Assembly (NCBI GenBank): GCA_044235825.1
Contig: JBIIHL010000002.1
Coordinates: forward strand, 1 to 57,055
Length of the DNA: 57,055 nucleotides
Source of the DNA: CANGYM01 sp044235825
Lineage (GTDB): Bacteria; Pseudomonadota; Alphaproteobacteria; JAJTHO01; CANGYM01
Direction: 5' to 3'
Notes under the pieces: generated by a model
The model's input: only the letters and a program-made list of their open reading frames with translations
What the model was told of the DNA's origin: nothing
The model's database searches: none
Program-made: the position numbers and the translations under genes
Shown: in pieces, positions 6,972 through 15,681 of the stretch
Layout of the letters: each line of letters opens with the position of its first letter
Position numbering within the stretch: the first letter of the stretch is position 1

Positions 6972-7859
6972 ATGACCCCGACTTTGTATCAAATTTTTTG
7001 TGATGTTCCGGCGGATCAGGCCCCCACCGTGGAGGATTTCTTTGGCCAACGCGCTGCTGCCACCACGTGTTTTGCCCTAAATGATGAAGACACGTTTTTT
7101 CGCATCGCCGCCCTGCGGGATACGCCTTGGGTCCCAGAAGCTGTTGGGACAGATTTGGATATTCTCTTTACCGCCCTTGGCTGGGGCCCCTGCCCCGTGG
7201 TGGCCACAGAAACCCTAATCCCCAGAGACTGGGTTACTGAAAATCAACGCTCCTTCCCCCCCATTGCCTGCGGCCCCCTGATTATCGAGGCGACCCACGG
7301 CCCCAAGGCCCCGCGCTTTTATCAACACCGCCTGCGGATTGATGCGGCCACAGCTTTTGGTACAGGCCGTCACGGCAGCACGCTGGGGTGTCTTCAGGCC
7401 CTTTTTCATCTGCGTCAGAATGCCTTTCGCCCCCAAAACGTGGCGGATATCGGAACGGGTACAGGGATTTTGGCGTTAACCGCGGCCAAGCTATGGCCCC
7501 AAACCCCCATCATGGGCACGGACATTGATCCCCATGCCATCGCCCAATCCCATCATAACCGGCGTTTGAATCATGTCCCGCTGAAAACCATCGCCTTTGC
7601 ACGCTGCGCAGACACACACACGGTTTTGCCGCGACACGATCTGGTCATTGCGAATATCCTCGAGGGCCCTTTGTTTCGCCTGGCCAAAGATCTCTCTGGC
7701 ATGGTTCATATCGGGGGATATTTGATTTTAAGTGGGTTTTACACCTATCAACAAACCCGACTGCGGCGGGTTTTTGGGGCCTTTGGATTCCGGCACAAAC
7801 GGGGTTTTGTGAATCAGCGTTGGCAAACGCTGATTCTGGAAAAGGTGAGTCATGGATAA
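6972..7859 (+). CDS. prmA: ribosomal protein L11 methyltransferase PrmA
   Basis: A SAM-dependent methyltransferase of 295 residues that trimethylates ribosomal protein bL11 in the cytoplasm. The family block AFGTGRHGST (128-137) is followed by the SAM-binding motif DIGTGTGILA (159-168) and by IANIL near 225, the NIL part of the PrmA signature. The amino-terminal 100 residues form the L11-recognition domain, with weak conservation as usual. The stop overlaps the lpxI start by 8 bases, so it appears to be the first gene of a long envelope operon. This partnership is not functional in an obvious way. Confidence 0.93.
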   Translation: MTPTLYQIFCDVPADQAPTVEDFFGQRAAATTCFALNDEDTFFRIAALRDTPWVPEAVGTDLDILFTALGWGPCPVVATETLIPRDWVTENQRSFPPIACGPLIIEATHGPKAPRFYQHRLRIDAATAFGTGRHGSTLGCLQALFHLRQNAFRPQNVADIGTGTGILALTAAKLWPQTPIMGTDIDPHAIAQSHHNRRLNHVPLKTIAFARCADTHTVLPRHDLVIANILEGPLFRLAKDLSGMVHIGGYLILSGFYTYQQTRLRRVFGAFGFRHKRGFVNQRWQTLILEKVSHG

Positions 7860-8670
7860 ACCCGTGACTGCCATTTTGGCCGGACAAGGCACCCTGCCCG
7901 CCCTGCTTGCCAGTCATCTGGGGCCCGATGGGTGTGTCGTGGTCAGTTTCGAGGGGCAGCCCCCCCCCGTTTTGCCCCAGCCGGATATTCCCCACGTCGT
8001 TTTGCCCATGGGAAAAATCCAGCGCATTTTGGATACCCTGAAACGTTTTCATGTGAACCAAGCCGTTTTCGCAGGTGGCATGCAACGCCCCAATTTATCG
8101 GATATAGCGGTGGATGTGCGGGGGGCAAAAATTCTGGCAAAGCTGGCCCTGCGCCGGACGCGGGGCGATAACGCCCTTTTGTGTTTGCTGGTTACCGAGC
8201 TGGAAAAGGACAACATTGCCGTTGTCGGGGCCCACACCGTGCGGCCGGATTTAACCCCCCAAACCCCTTTTTTGGGGAAGCACAAACCCAGCAAGGCCAC
8301 CCAACAGGATATTGATTTGGGGTTTGACGTGCTGGCGGCCCTGTCTGATTTTGACATGGGCCAAGCCGTGATTGTCCGCGAAGGCCAAGTGCTGGGTATT
8401 GAGGGGATTGAGGGCACCGATGCCCTGATTCACCGCCTATCCCCCTATACCCAGAAAAAACGAAAGCACAGGGCGGTTCTGGTGAAATCCCCAAAACGGG
8501 GTCAGGATTTGCGTTTGGATATGCCCACCATCGGCAGGGAAACCCTGAACATCATGGCGCAGGCTGATGTGGGCGGGGTGGCCCTGCGTTTGGGCGCAAC
8601 CCTGATTTTGGATCAGCCACAGGTCATCGCCTTGGCCGATGCCGAGGGGATGTTTGTGACATGCCAATGA
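7852..8670 (+). CDS. lpxI: UDP-2,3-diacylglucosamine pyrophosphatase LpxI
   Basis: LpxI (DUF1009) cleaves UDP-2,3-diacylglucosamine to lipid X and UMP in the cytoplasm. It replaces LpxH in most alphaproteobacteria. Conserved blocks are AILAGQGTLPALLA near the amino end, AGGMQRP near 75, RRTRGDNALL near 102 and VKSPKRGQDLRLDMPTIG near 217-234. Length (272) is typical. It overlaps prmA by 8 bases and lpxB by 10 bases, and forms the substrate for LpxB, its direct neighbour. Confidence 0.95.
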   Translation: MDKPVTAILAGQGTLPALLASHLGPDGCVVVSFEGQPPPVLPQPDIPHVVLPMGKIQRILDTLKRFHVNQAVFAGGMQRPNLSDIAVDVRGAKILAKLALRRTRGDNALLCLLVTELEKDNIAVVGAHTVRPDLTPQTPFLGKHKPSKATQQDIDLGFDVLAALSDFDMGQAVIVREGQVLGIEGIEGTDALIHRLSPYTQKKRKHRAVLVKSPKRGQDLRLDMPTIGRETLNIMAQADVGGVALRLGATLILDQPQVIALADAEGMFVTCQ

Positions 8671-9818
8671 AAACCATTGTACTTTTAACGGGTGAAACCT
8701 CCGGCGATACCATCGCCGGCCATTTGATTCGGGAACTGCAGGAACGGGCCCCGGAGGATTTTACGTTTTACGGCGTCACCGGCCCCCAGATGCGGGCGGC
8801 GGGATGCCACACATGGCAGGATCAAAATGATTTGAATGTTATGGGCTTGGCTGAGGTCCTGCCCCATATCCCCAAAATCCTACGCATTATACGAAACACC
8901 ACAAAAAAGATTCTGGACCTGAATCCTGACATGGTCATCAGTGTGGATGCGCCGGATTTTACGCTCAGGATTATGAAACAACTCAAAAAAGCCCGAAACC
9001 AAGGAAAAATCAAAAGTTTACTGGTGCATTATGTGGCCCCGTCTGTGTGGGCTTGGAAGGCATACCGCGCCAAAACATTGGCCCATACCGTGGATCATTT
9101 GCTGTGCCTTTATCCCTTTGAGCCACCCTATTTTACCGTTCATGGCCTGCCCACCACCTGCACGGGGCATCCGGTTTTGCAAACAGCGGTGCCCCAAAAC
9201 CATCCCAAAGAGGACACCGCGCCCTTGCGCATCGGCCTGCTGCCTGGCAGCCGCGGCCAAGAGCTGAAGGCTCTTTTGCCATTGTTTCAGGATGTGGCCG
9301 CACGCTTGGCCGCAGAGCGGCCCAATGCATCCTTTGTCATGCTGGCGGCCCCTTCGGTGGCCCAGCGTTTGAAAGATGCCGTCGCCGGATGGACAACGCC
9401 GGTTGATATTATTGATGATCCGGCAAAAAAAACCGAAACGTTGGCCTCTATGGATTTGGCTTTGGCGGCCTCTGGCACCATTACTTTGGAATTGGCTTGG
9501 GCGCGGGTGCCCACGGTCGTGACGTACCGCGTTTCCCCCATCACCGCTTGGCTGGTGCGGCGGTTGGTGCGCGTTCAATACGCCAGCCTGATTAACATTT
9601 TGACACATCAGCCCATTTTCCCTGAATACATTCAGGGCGATGCCACCGTGGATCAAATCACCCCCGCCATGATGGCCCTGCTGCCCCCAGAAAAACGACA
9701 AGAGCGGGTGCAGGCCATAGAGACCGCCCTGTTGGCCCTCTCCCCCACCCATCCACCGGAAAAGCCCTCTGCCGTTGCTGCGCAAACGATCCTTGGGCTT
9801 TTGGCACCATCGTCTTGA
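8661..9818 (+). CDS. lpxB: lipid-A-disaccharide synthase LpxB
   Basis: LpxB condenses lipid X with UDP-2,3-diacylglucosamine to form the tetraacyl disaccharide at the inner face of the inner membrane (glycosyltransferase family 19). Signature segments are LTGETSGDTIAGHLI near the start, VSVDAPDFTLR near 93, HYVAPSVWAWK near 121 and GSRGQE near 196. Two starts are possible: ATG at 8661, with GAGGGG 11 bases upstream, and ATG at 8667 overlapping the lpxI stop. The first is used (385 residues). The next gene follows after 33 bases. Confidence 0.95.
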   Translation: MPMKTIVLLTGETSGDTIAGHLIRELQERAPEDFTFYGVTGPQMRAAGCHTWQDQNDLNVMGLAEVLPHIPKILRIIRNTTKKILDLNPDMVISVDAPDFTLRIMKQLKKARNQGKIKSLLVHYVAPSVWAWKAYRAKTLAHTVDHLLCLYPFEPPYFTVHGLPTTCTGHPVLQTAVPQNHPKEDTAPLRIGLLPGSRGQELKALLPLFQDVAARLAAERPNASFVMLAAPSVAQRLKDAVAGWTTPVDIIDDPAKKTETLASMDLALAASGTITLELAWARVPTVVTYRVSPITAWLVRRLVRVQYASLINILTHQPIFPEYIQGDATVDQITPAMMALLPPEKRQERVQAIETALLALSPTHPPEKPSAVAAQTILGLLAPSS

Positions 9819-9851
9819 TTCTGACGCTTGCCAAGTGGCGGGGAAAGCGTC

Positions 9852-10661
9852 ATGATCCGTTTGAAAAGATTCCATCGTCATCAAAGAAACATTATGACCA
9901 ATCTCTTGGGAATTTGGGTGCTCTATCAAAAGGAAACCCGCCGTTTTGTCAAAGTCTGGATGCAAACTATGGTGGCCCCCATGGTCACCACATTGTTGTT
10001 TTTAACGGTGTTTCAGGTGGCCCTGCACCATTCTGATCAAACAACCGTTGGGGGGCTCTCTTTTCCAGAATTTTTGGCCCCTGGCCTGATTATGATGGCG
10101 CTGCTGCAAAATGCTTTTGCCAATTCGTCGTCTTCCCTGATTATCAGCAAAATGAATGGGTGTTTGGTGGATCTGTTGCTGGCCCCCATCAGCACCTCAG
10201 GCTTCCTGTTGGCCATGGCCGCGGCGGCCATGACGCGGGGGGTTTTGGTGTCCCTGAGTGTGGCCTTGGCCATGATGGCGTTTGTTCCGCTTTCGATACA
10301 CCACCCTGAAATTCTGGCATTTCACACGATTTTTGGGGGGATTTCGCTGGGCCTTGTGGGGGTTTTAACCGGAATGTGGGCAGAAAAATTTGATCACGTC
10401 GCCACCATTACCAATTTTGTGGTGGCCCCGCTGTCATTTTTATCGGGCACGTTCTATTCGGTTCAAAATCTGGACCCAGCTTGGCACTTTATGATTGATT
10501 TTAATCCCATTTTTTACATGATTGATGGGATGCGCTATGCCATGACAGACCATCATGATGGTGACATCCGCTTAGGCATGGCGGTGGTTTTGGGTGTCAC
10601 GGTTGTTTTATGGACATTGTGTTACGAGGGATGGAAACGGGGCTATGGCGTTAAACATTAA
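9852..10661 (+). CDS. ABC-2 type transporter permease
   Basis: An integral membrane protein of about 269 residues with six predicted membrane segments in the ABC-2 pattern. The family signature region reads TNFVVAPLSFLSGTFYSVQNLP-like, near residues 189-210, followed by NPIFYMIDGMRYA. Members export drugs, polysaccharides or lipids. The start at 9852 has GGGGAAAG about 8 bases upstream; alternatives are 9828 and 9894. No matching single ATPase gene is adjacent: the next ATPase, two genes on, is a dual-domain peptide-type ABC protein. The partner may be encoded elsewhere. The position after lpxB hints at envelope transport, but that is inference. Confidence 0.85.
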   Translation: MIRLKRFHRHQRNIMTNLLGIWVLYQKETRRFVKVWMQTMVAPMVTTLLFLTVFQVALHHSDQTTVGGLSFPEFLAPGLIMMALLQNAFANSSSSLIISKMNGCLVDLLLAPISTSGFLLAMAAAAMTRGVLVSLSVALAMMAFVPLSIHHPEILAFHTIFGGISLGLVGVLTGMWAEKFDHVATITNFVVAPLSFLSGTFYSVQNLDPAWHFMIDFNPIFYMIDGMRYAMTDHHDGDIRLGMAVVLGVTVVLWTLCYEGWKRGYGVKH

Positions 10662-11712
10662 AGGAAAATCCATAAAACTCACACCCCGCAGGATTGTTCT
10701 GGGGGTTTTGGCGGCACTGGCTGTGGTGGCCCTTTTTTTTGTGGTCCGGCAAATTCAAAAAGTCACCCATCCCGCCTATCCCGTGGTTCAGGCCATCCTA
10801 TATCAATTTGAAAAAAACAGCGGCAGCAAGGTCACCTTTGATGGCATAACCTTGGAAGATGGCAAAATCGTTTTAAAAAATCTCTACACCGACGTTCAAA
10901 AAAAAGATGCTGAAAACAAAACCATCCTTTACGCGGAGCAGGTGGCGGTGGCCCGGGATTTATCAACCATCATCACCAATGTATCCCTTTCGACACCAAC
11001 GGAGCAAGGATTGCTGACGGTGGGTCTGCGGGATGTGCGTTTGTCCCATCTGAAGATCGAACAAGGGCAATTTCGGGGGGGACGTTTGGAATTGGCCAGT
11101 TTGTTTTTATCCGGCGAAGCCGCCCCTGCCCAAATGGAGGCCTTTAAAAGAAACCTGCGGACATCTTTGGGGGTTCAAAAAGAGGATTTTGCCCTGTTTC
11201 TTCTCAACAAACTCCCCCAAACAGGGGTGGGGATAGACCTTAGTTTGAAAACCCCGTCCATCGATCAGTGGGTTTATGTGGACCGCTGGTATGTGGCGGG
11301 TCTTTTTGACCTGTCCAATCGGGCCGTGCTGCGGGGCGTGACGGCAACGATGGAGGCTTGGCGTAAAGCCCAAGATCCTGTGGCTCCCCAGCCCTTTGTC
11401 CTTTTGGATCATCTGAAAGCAGACGGCGTGGCCAGCATTTTTAAGGATTTAGGCATTATGAAACTATGGCTTGCTGAGTTTGCCAAAGACGCCGGCGTGT
11501 CACAGGCAGAGGCCGTAACCCTTGCCACCAATCGCCTGAGTACGCTTGAGGAAAGTTTTGTGAAAGACAATCCCAACTTTCAGTCGCAGGGTCGTGCGTT
11601 TTTTCAGGGCCTAAAAAACCTTGTCACCGGCAAAAAAAACACCCTGTCGTTTTCCTTTGAACCCGATCCTGAGGCCCCCAACGCCGGCAAGGTTTTCAAA
11701 GTTCTGCCATGA
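10645..11712 (+). CDS. membrane-anchored protein of unknown function
   Basis: I do not recognise this gene. The 355-residue product has a basic amino terminus, one membrane segment (about residues 16-35) and a long extracytoplasmic part. The first periplasmic section (VTFDGITLEDGKIVLKNLYT, then a beta-rich stretch) has the look of AsmA-like proteins, without a diagnostic motif. A helical section and a polar end with NTLSFSFEPDPEAP follow. The start is set at ATG 10645, with GGGG just upstream; it overlaps the permease by 17 bases. Its stop overlaps the next ABC gene by 4 bases. Coupling suggests a shared envelope role. Confidence 0.6.
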   Translation: MALNIKGKSIKLTPRRIVLGVLAALAVVALFFVVRQIQKVTHPAYPVVQAILYQFEKNSGSKVTFDGITLEDGKIVLKNLYTDVQKKDAENKTILYAEQVAVARDLSTIITNVSLSTPTEQGLLTVGLRDVRLSHLKIEQGQFRGGRLELASLFLSGEAAPAQMEAFKRNLRTSLGVQKEDFALFLLNKLPQTGVGIDLSLKTPSIDQWVYVDRWYVAGLFDLSNRAVLRGVTATMEAWRKAQDPVAPQPFVLLDHLKADGVASIFKDLGIMKLWLAEFAKDAGVSQAEAVTLATNRLSTLEESFVKDNPNFQSQGRAFFQGLKNLVTGKKNTLSFSFEPDPEAPNAGKVFKVLP

Positions 11713-13268
11713 CCTCTGCCCCCCTGCTCTCTGTTCGTGGGTTGTCCGTCACCTTAGGGCAACCCTTGGTTCACGACGTCAGCTTTGATGTTCTGCCAGG
11801 GCAGTGTGTTGCCCTGGTGGGGGAAAGCGGTTCTGGGAAAACATTAACCGCCGGTGCTGTGCTTCGGCTGTTGGATGATGGCCTGACATCACCCTATACG
11901 GGGGAGGTTTTTTTTGATGGGAAGACTCTCCTCTCCCTGCCCCTTAAACACCTTCGGGGGATTCGGGGGGGGGACATCGGGTTTGTGTTTCAGGAACCCC
12001 AATCCGCCCTGAATCCCCTGCAATGCCTTGGGAAACAAATGAAAGAATCGCTTGATTTGCACCAGCCAGATCTTTCACCTGAAATGAAAAAAAGTCGCAT
12101 TATGGATGTTTTGCGTGATGTTGATTTGCACGCTCTGCCGCACATTTTATCCCGCTATCCCCACCAACTTTCGGGGGGGCAACGCCAGCGGGCCGTGATT
12201 GCCATGGCTCTGCTGAATCATCCGCGGCTGCTGATTGCGGATGAACCCACCACCGCGTTGGACGTTTACAGTCAGGAAAAAATTTTAAATCTTTTAAAGA
12301 CCCTGCAGGAAAAATACACCATGGCCCTGCTGCTGATCAGCCATGATTTGCCGCTGGTTAGGAAAATGGCCACCGTGACCTGTGTCATGCATCAGGGCAA
12401 AATCATCGAGATGCAGCCCACAGAAACCCTGTTTGCAGATCCCCAGCACCCCTATACCCGTCAATTGCTGTCTGTTTATCAGGATTTGGTGCCCCCCGTT
12501 GTGTCAGAGGATGCACCCGCAGCCATGGCGGCCAAGGATCTGTCCGTGTCTTTGCCCCAATCAGGGACATTTTGGCGAAAACGCTTGGGGCCCCCTTTGG
12601 TGGATCAGGTGTCTTTCACGCTGAAAAAAAGTCATACGTTGGCGGTGGTGGGGGAAAGCGGATCGGGAAAATCAACGCTGGCTCTGGCTTTGCTGCGGAC
12701 CCTGCCGTCCCAAGGGCAGATTTGGGTGAAGGATGCGCGGTGGGACACCCTGCCCCCAAAGGCTCTGCGCCAGCAGCGCCCCCGTGTTCAGATTGTGTTT
12801 CAGGATCCTTTTGCGTCCCTGAATCCCCGAAAAACCGTGGGGTCCTCTTTGATGCAGGCGGCAGCAGGGAAAACACAACAGGACGTGTTGGCCATGATGG
12901 ATCGGGTTCATCTGGCGCCGGACTTTTTTTATGCTTGGCCGCACCAACTCTCTGGCGGGCAGCGTCAACGTGTGGCCATCGCGCGGGCCCTGATGACCGA
13001 TCCTGATGTTTTGATTTTGGACGAGCCCACATCGGCCCTAGACAGCGTAACCCGCCGTCATATCATTTCGCTTTTGCAACATCTGCAAACGTCGCTGGGT
13101 CTGAGTTATCTGTTCATCAGCCATGATTTGCGCGTGGTGCAATCCATGGCCCATGACGTTTTGGTGTTAAAAAACGGAAAAACCGTCGAATACCAACCCG
13201 CCCCTGCCTTTTTCGCCGGCCCGCAAACAGAGTATGGTCGGTTGCTGCTGAGGGCGTCGTTTTATTAA
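11709..13268 (+). CDS. ABC transporter ATP-binding protein with two ATPase domains (YejF/Dpp-Opp type)
   Basis: A protein of 519 residues with two complete nucleotide-binding domains. Domain 1 has Walker A GESGSGKT (38-45), signature LSGGQRQR and Walker B LLIADEPTTALD; domain 2 has Walker A GESGSGKS near 315, LSGGQRQRVAIARAL and LILDEPTSALD. After domain 1 is HPYTRQLLSVYQ, the oligopeptide-transporter type tail. This architecture (YejF-like) powers peptide uptake permeases, but no peptide permease or binding protein is nearby, so the partners are encoded elsewhere or it has another role here. ATGA overlap with the upstream gene. It ends 10 bases before convergent flbD. Confidence 0.9.
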   Translation: MTSAPLLSVRGLSVTLGQPLVHDVSFDVLPGQCVALVGESGSGKTLTAGAVLRLLDDGLTSPYTGEVFFDGKTLLSLPLKHLRGIRGGDIGFVFQEPQSALNPLQCLGKQMKESLDLHQPDLSPEMKKSRIMDVLRDVDLHALPHILSRYPHQLSGGQRQRAVIAMALLNHPRLLIADEPTTALDVYSQEKILNLLKTLQEKYTMALLLISHDLPLVRKMATVTCVMHQGKIIEMQPTETLFADPQHPYTRQLLSVYQDLVPPVVSEDAPAAMAAKDLSVSLPQSGTFWRKRLGPPLVDQVSFTLKKSHTLAVVGESGSGKSTLALALLRTLPSQGQIWVKDARWDTLPPKALRQQRPRVQIVFQDPFASLNPRKTVGSSLMQAAAGKTQQDVLAMMDRVHLAPDFFYAWPHQLSGGQRQRVAIARALMTDPDVLILDEPTSALDSVTRRHIISLLQHLQTSLGLSYLFISHDLRVVQSMAHDVLVLKNGKTVEYQPAPAFFAGPQTEYGRLLLRASFY

Positions 13269-13278
13269 ACGGGCAAAA

Positions 13279-14637
13279 TTACGCCCGCGCCACGTTCAGC
13301 CCCTCGTCTTCGTACTGTTTTAGTTTGTTTCTGAGGGTGCGAATGGAAATGCCGAGGATATTGGCGGCGTGGGTTCGGTTGCCAAGGCAATGATCCAGCG
13401 TGTTTAAAATCAAATCCCGCTCAACATCCGCCACCGTGCGCCCGATGAGGGGGTTATCGCTGGTGGCCTGCGTGACGGCATCCAAACTGGTGGCCATGGC
13501 GTCCAGATCATCGTCCCGTTCTTCGGCCAGTTTTAACAGGTCGCTGGTCATCATGATGGCGGCTTCTTCGATTTTGGTCCCCTCCGCCAGCAAAACCGCC
13601 CGATGCATGGTGTTTTCCAGTTCCCGAACATTCCCGCGCCAGTGGTAATGTTCCAGTTTGGCCAAGGCCTTATCCGACAACGGCAGCGGCAACAGGCCAT
13701 TGGCAGCGGCATATTTTTTGATGAAATAATCGGCCAAAACCGCAATGTCTTGCGGACGTTTCCGCAAGGGGGGGATTTGCAGGTTAAAGACGTTCAGGCG
13801 GAAATAAAGGTCTTCGCGAAAGGTTCCATCTTTCACCGCTTCCATCATGTCACGGTTGGATGTGGCAATCAGGCGGATATCAATTTTCACCGGTTGGGAA
13901 CCGCCCAAACGGTCAATCTCTCTTTCTTGGATGGCCCGCAGCAATTTTGCCTGCAGACGGGGGTCCATTTCCGTGACCTCATCCAGCAGCAGGGTGCCGC
14001 CGTTGGCCTCTTCAAATTTTCCCACACGTCTGGCCACGGCGCCGGTAAAGGCCCCCTTTTCATGCCCAAACAGTTCGGATTCCAACAGATTTTCAGGAAT
14101 GGCGGCGCAGTTCACAGAAATAAAGTTCTGATCGGCCCGTTTGCTTTTGCTGTGAATGAATTGGGCGATGACTTCCTTTCCGGTTCCGGATTCGCCTGTG
14201 ATCAAAACGCTGGCCTGGGACGGGGCAATCTGTTCGGCCAGTTTGACAATGCGGCCCATGGCGGGGTCGCGGTAAATGACTTTGTGATTATCCTGCGAAA
14301 CGGCCTCTAACACCGCCGCAATCAAATCCACATCGGGGGGTAGAGGGATGTATTCCTTGGCCCCATCCTTAATGGCCCGCACGGCGGCCTGTGTATCGTT
14401 GCCGATACCGCACGCCACCACGGGCACAAAGATGCGTTCGGCCTGAATCTGCTCGATCAGGGTGCCTATGGGCAGCATGACATCCATCATGACCATGTCA
14501 GCCCCTTGGCCCGAACGCAGGGCATGCAGGGCCTTTTCCATGGTGTCAACGTGGGCCACTTTGGCCCCTTTGCGCACCGCGATGGCGGCCGCTTGGGTAA
14601 AATGTCCGTCTAAATGTCCAACGATGAGCAATCTCAT
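13279..14637 (-). CDS. flbD: sigma54-dependent flagellar transcriptional regulator FlbD
   Basis: An activator of 452 residues for class III/IV flagellar genes. The amino-terminal receiver domain is degenerate: it begins MRLLIVGHLDG without the acidic pair, though an Asp remains at 52 (MVMMDVML). The AAA+ domain has Walker A GESGTGKE (148-155), the sigma54-contacting GAFTGA loop (195-200) and Walker B GGTLLLDEV. The Fis-type HTH (THAANILGISIRTLRNKLKQY) is at the end. Overall similarity to the Caulobacter FlbD layout is strong. It is last in the fliF-fliG-fliH-fliN-flbD operon, 26 bases after fliN. Confidence 0.93.
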   Translation of the reverse strand: MRLLIVGHLDGHFTQAAAIAVRKGAKVAHVDTMEKALHALRSGQGADMVMMDVMLPIGTLIEQIQAERIFVPVVACGIGNDTQAAVRAIKDGAKEYIPLPPDVDLIAAVLEAVSQDNHKVIYRDPAMGRIVKLAEQIAPSQASVLITGESGTGKEVIAQFIHSKSKRADQNFISVNCAAIPENLLESELFGHEKGAFTGAVARRVGKFEEANGGTLLLDEVTEMDPRLQAKLLRAIQEREIDRLGGSQPVKIDIRLIATSNRDMMEAVKDGTFREDLYFRLNVFNLQIPPLRKRPQDIAVLADYFIKKYAAANGLLPLPLSDKALAKLEHYHWRGNVRELENTMHRAVLLAEGTKIEEAAIMMTSDLLKLAEERDDDLDAMATSLDAVTQATSDNPLIGRTVADVERDLILNTLDHCLGNRTHAANILGISIRTLRNKLKQYEDEGLNVARA

Positions 14638-14663
14638 GATCGTTCTCCTTTTTTTGTTATGAA

Positions 14664-15017
14664 TTAAACCGCGCCTGATTTGATGATCTCTGTCATGGTG
14701 ACCCCTAAACGATCATCGACAATGACAACCTCGCCGCGGGCGACCAAACGGTTATTGACATAGATATCAATGGGCTCCCCCACTTTGCGGTCCAGCTCCA
14801 CCACGGCCCCACGGCCCAGTTTTAGCAGTTGGTTGACCTCCATGCGGGCCTCCCCCAAAACGGCTTTGACGTTGATGGGGATGGTATAAACCGCCTCTAG
14901 GTCGTGGGTTGTGACCTTATGTTTCGATAAATTGGGTTCATCATCCAGATCCTGCATCAGGTCCTCTGTGTTGGCGTTTTGATTGTCTAGGTTTGGCAAT
15001 TTCATGGTGTCGCTCAT
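14664..15017 (-). CDS. fliN: flagellar motor switch protein FliN
   Basis: The C-ring protein of 117 residues that binds CheY-P and takes part in rotation switching and export. The SpoA domain covers residues 40-112: YTIPINVKAVLGEARM, LKLGRGAVVELDRKVGEPID and VNNRLVARGEVVIVDDRLGV are textbook. The first 35 residues are acidic and variable. Its start overlaps the fliH stop by 4 bases (ATGA). FliM is not in this window. Confidence 0.95.
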   Translation of the reverse strand: MSDTMKLPNLDNQNANTEDLMQDLDDEPNLSKHKVTTHDLEAVYTIPINVKAVLGEARMEVNQLLKLGRGAVVELDRKVGEPIDIYVNNRLVARGEVVIVDDRLGVTMTEIIKSGAV

Positions 15018-15679
15018 GCTTTTTCTCCTTTAGGGGATGGTTGGTGGCTTTGAAAAAAGGTTGTGATCTGCTCGCGCAGTTGGTCTTGGGAAAAGGTGAC
15101 AAAGCCATCCCCCCAAGACATTTGCACATCGCCAGGGGTGAAGGTGTTTTCCTCTGCGATGTGAATTTTTCCTGCCATTTCTGGGCGTTTGGACAGGGTG
15201 TCTTGAACAATCGGTATGTCCTGCGTGTGGCAGGTGATACGCAAGAATCCCTCTTTATCCCGATGGGCCGCGCAAAAATCCATGACCATCTGCCGCAGTT
15301 GCTTTTGATACACGGGGGCCGGAATTTTATGCAGAAAAACCCGCGCAATGGCCAAAGCAATGTCCGCCGCCGTGTGTTCCATGGTTTGAATCAGGTGATC
15401 ATGCATCAACATGATCCCCGTGATTTGATCGGCGAGTTTTTCCAGGGCTTGGGACTGCTTGGCTTCAAAATGGTTTTGGGCTTCCTGATAGCCTTCGCTG
15501 CGACCGTCTTCAAAGGCAAGGGTTTTGGCAATCTGCAAATCCTCGTCACTATGCAGCAACAGGGGGCCTGTATCTTCGGGCAGTTCCTCAACCGCCACAG
15601 CCTCGGGCATGGTCTGAACCACGTCCTGAACCAAGCCGGCATCATCAAAACGCTGAGAAAAAAGGAATTTTTGTGTCAT
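15014..15679 (-). CDS. fliH: flagellar assembly protein FliH
   Basis: FliH binds and regulates the export ATPase FliI and docks at the C-ring. The protein (221 residues) has an acidic amino part, a long helix (about 50-105, FEDGRSEGYQEAQNHFEAKQ region with the G-x3-G type spacing) and a carboxyl V-ATPase subunit E-like domain. The identity rests partly on position between fliG and fliN. The start is set at the ATG at 15679, two bases after the fliG stop; a TTG two codons upstream is the longer alternative. FliI itself is not nearby. Confidence 0.88.
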   Translation of the reverse strand: MTQKFLFSQRFDDAGLVQDVVQTMPEAVAVEELPEDTGPLLLHSDEDLQIAKTLAFEDGRSEGYQEAQNHFEAKQSQALEKLADQITGIMLMHDHLIQTMEHTAADIALAIARVFLHKIPAPVYQKQLRQMVMDFCAAHRDKEGFLRITCHTQDIPIVQDTLSKRPEMAGKIHIAEENTFTPGDVQMSWGDGFVTFSQDQLREQITTFFQSHQPSPKGEKA

Positions 15680-15681
15680 GA

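Noticed and set aside
9018..9965. 315-residue open frame on the minus strand
   Set aside because: Antisense to lpxB and the permease start; Gly/His/Gln-rich composition is typical of a shadow frame.
13269..13286. Hairpin CGGGC/GCCCG between the ABC gene and flbD as a terminator
   Set aside because: There is no T-run after it on either strand and it runs into the flbD stop region.
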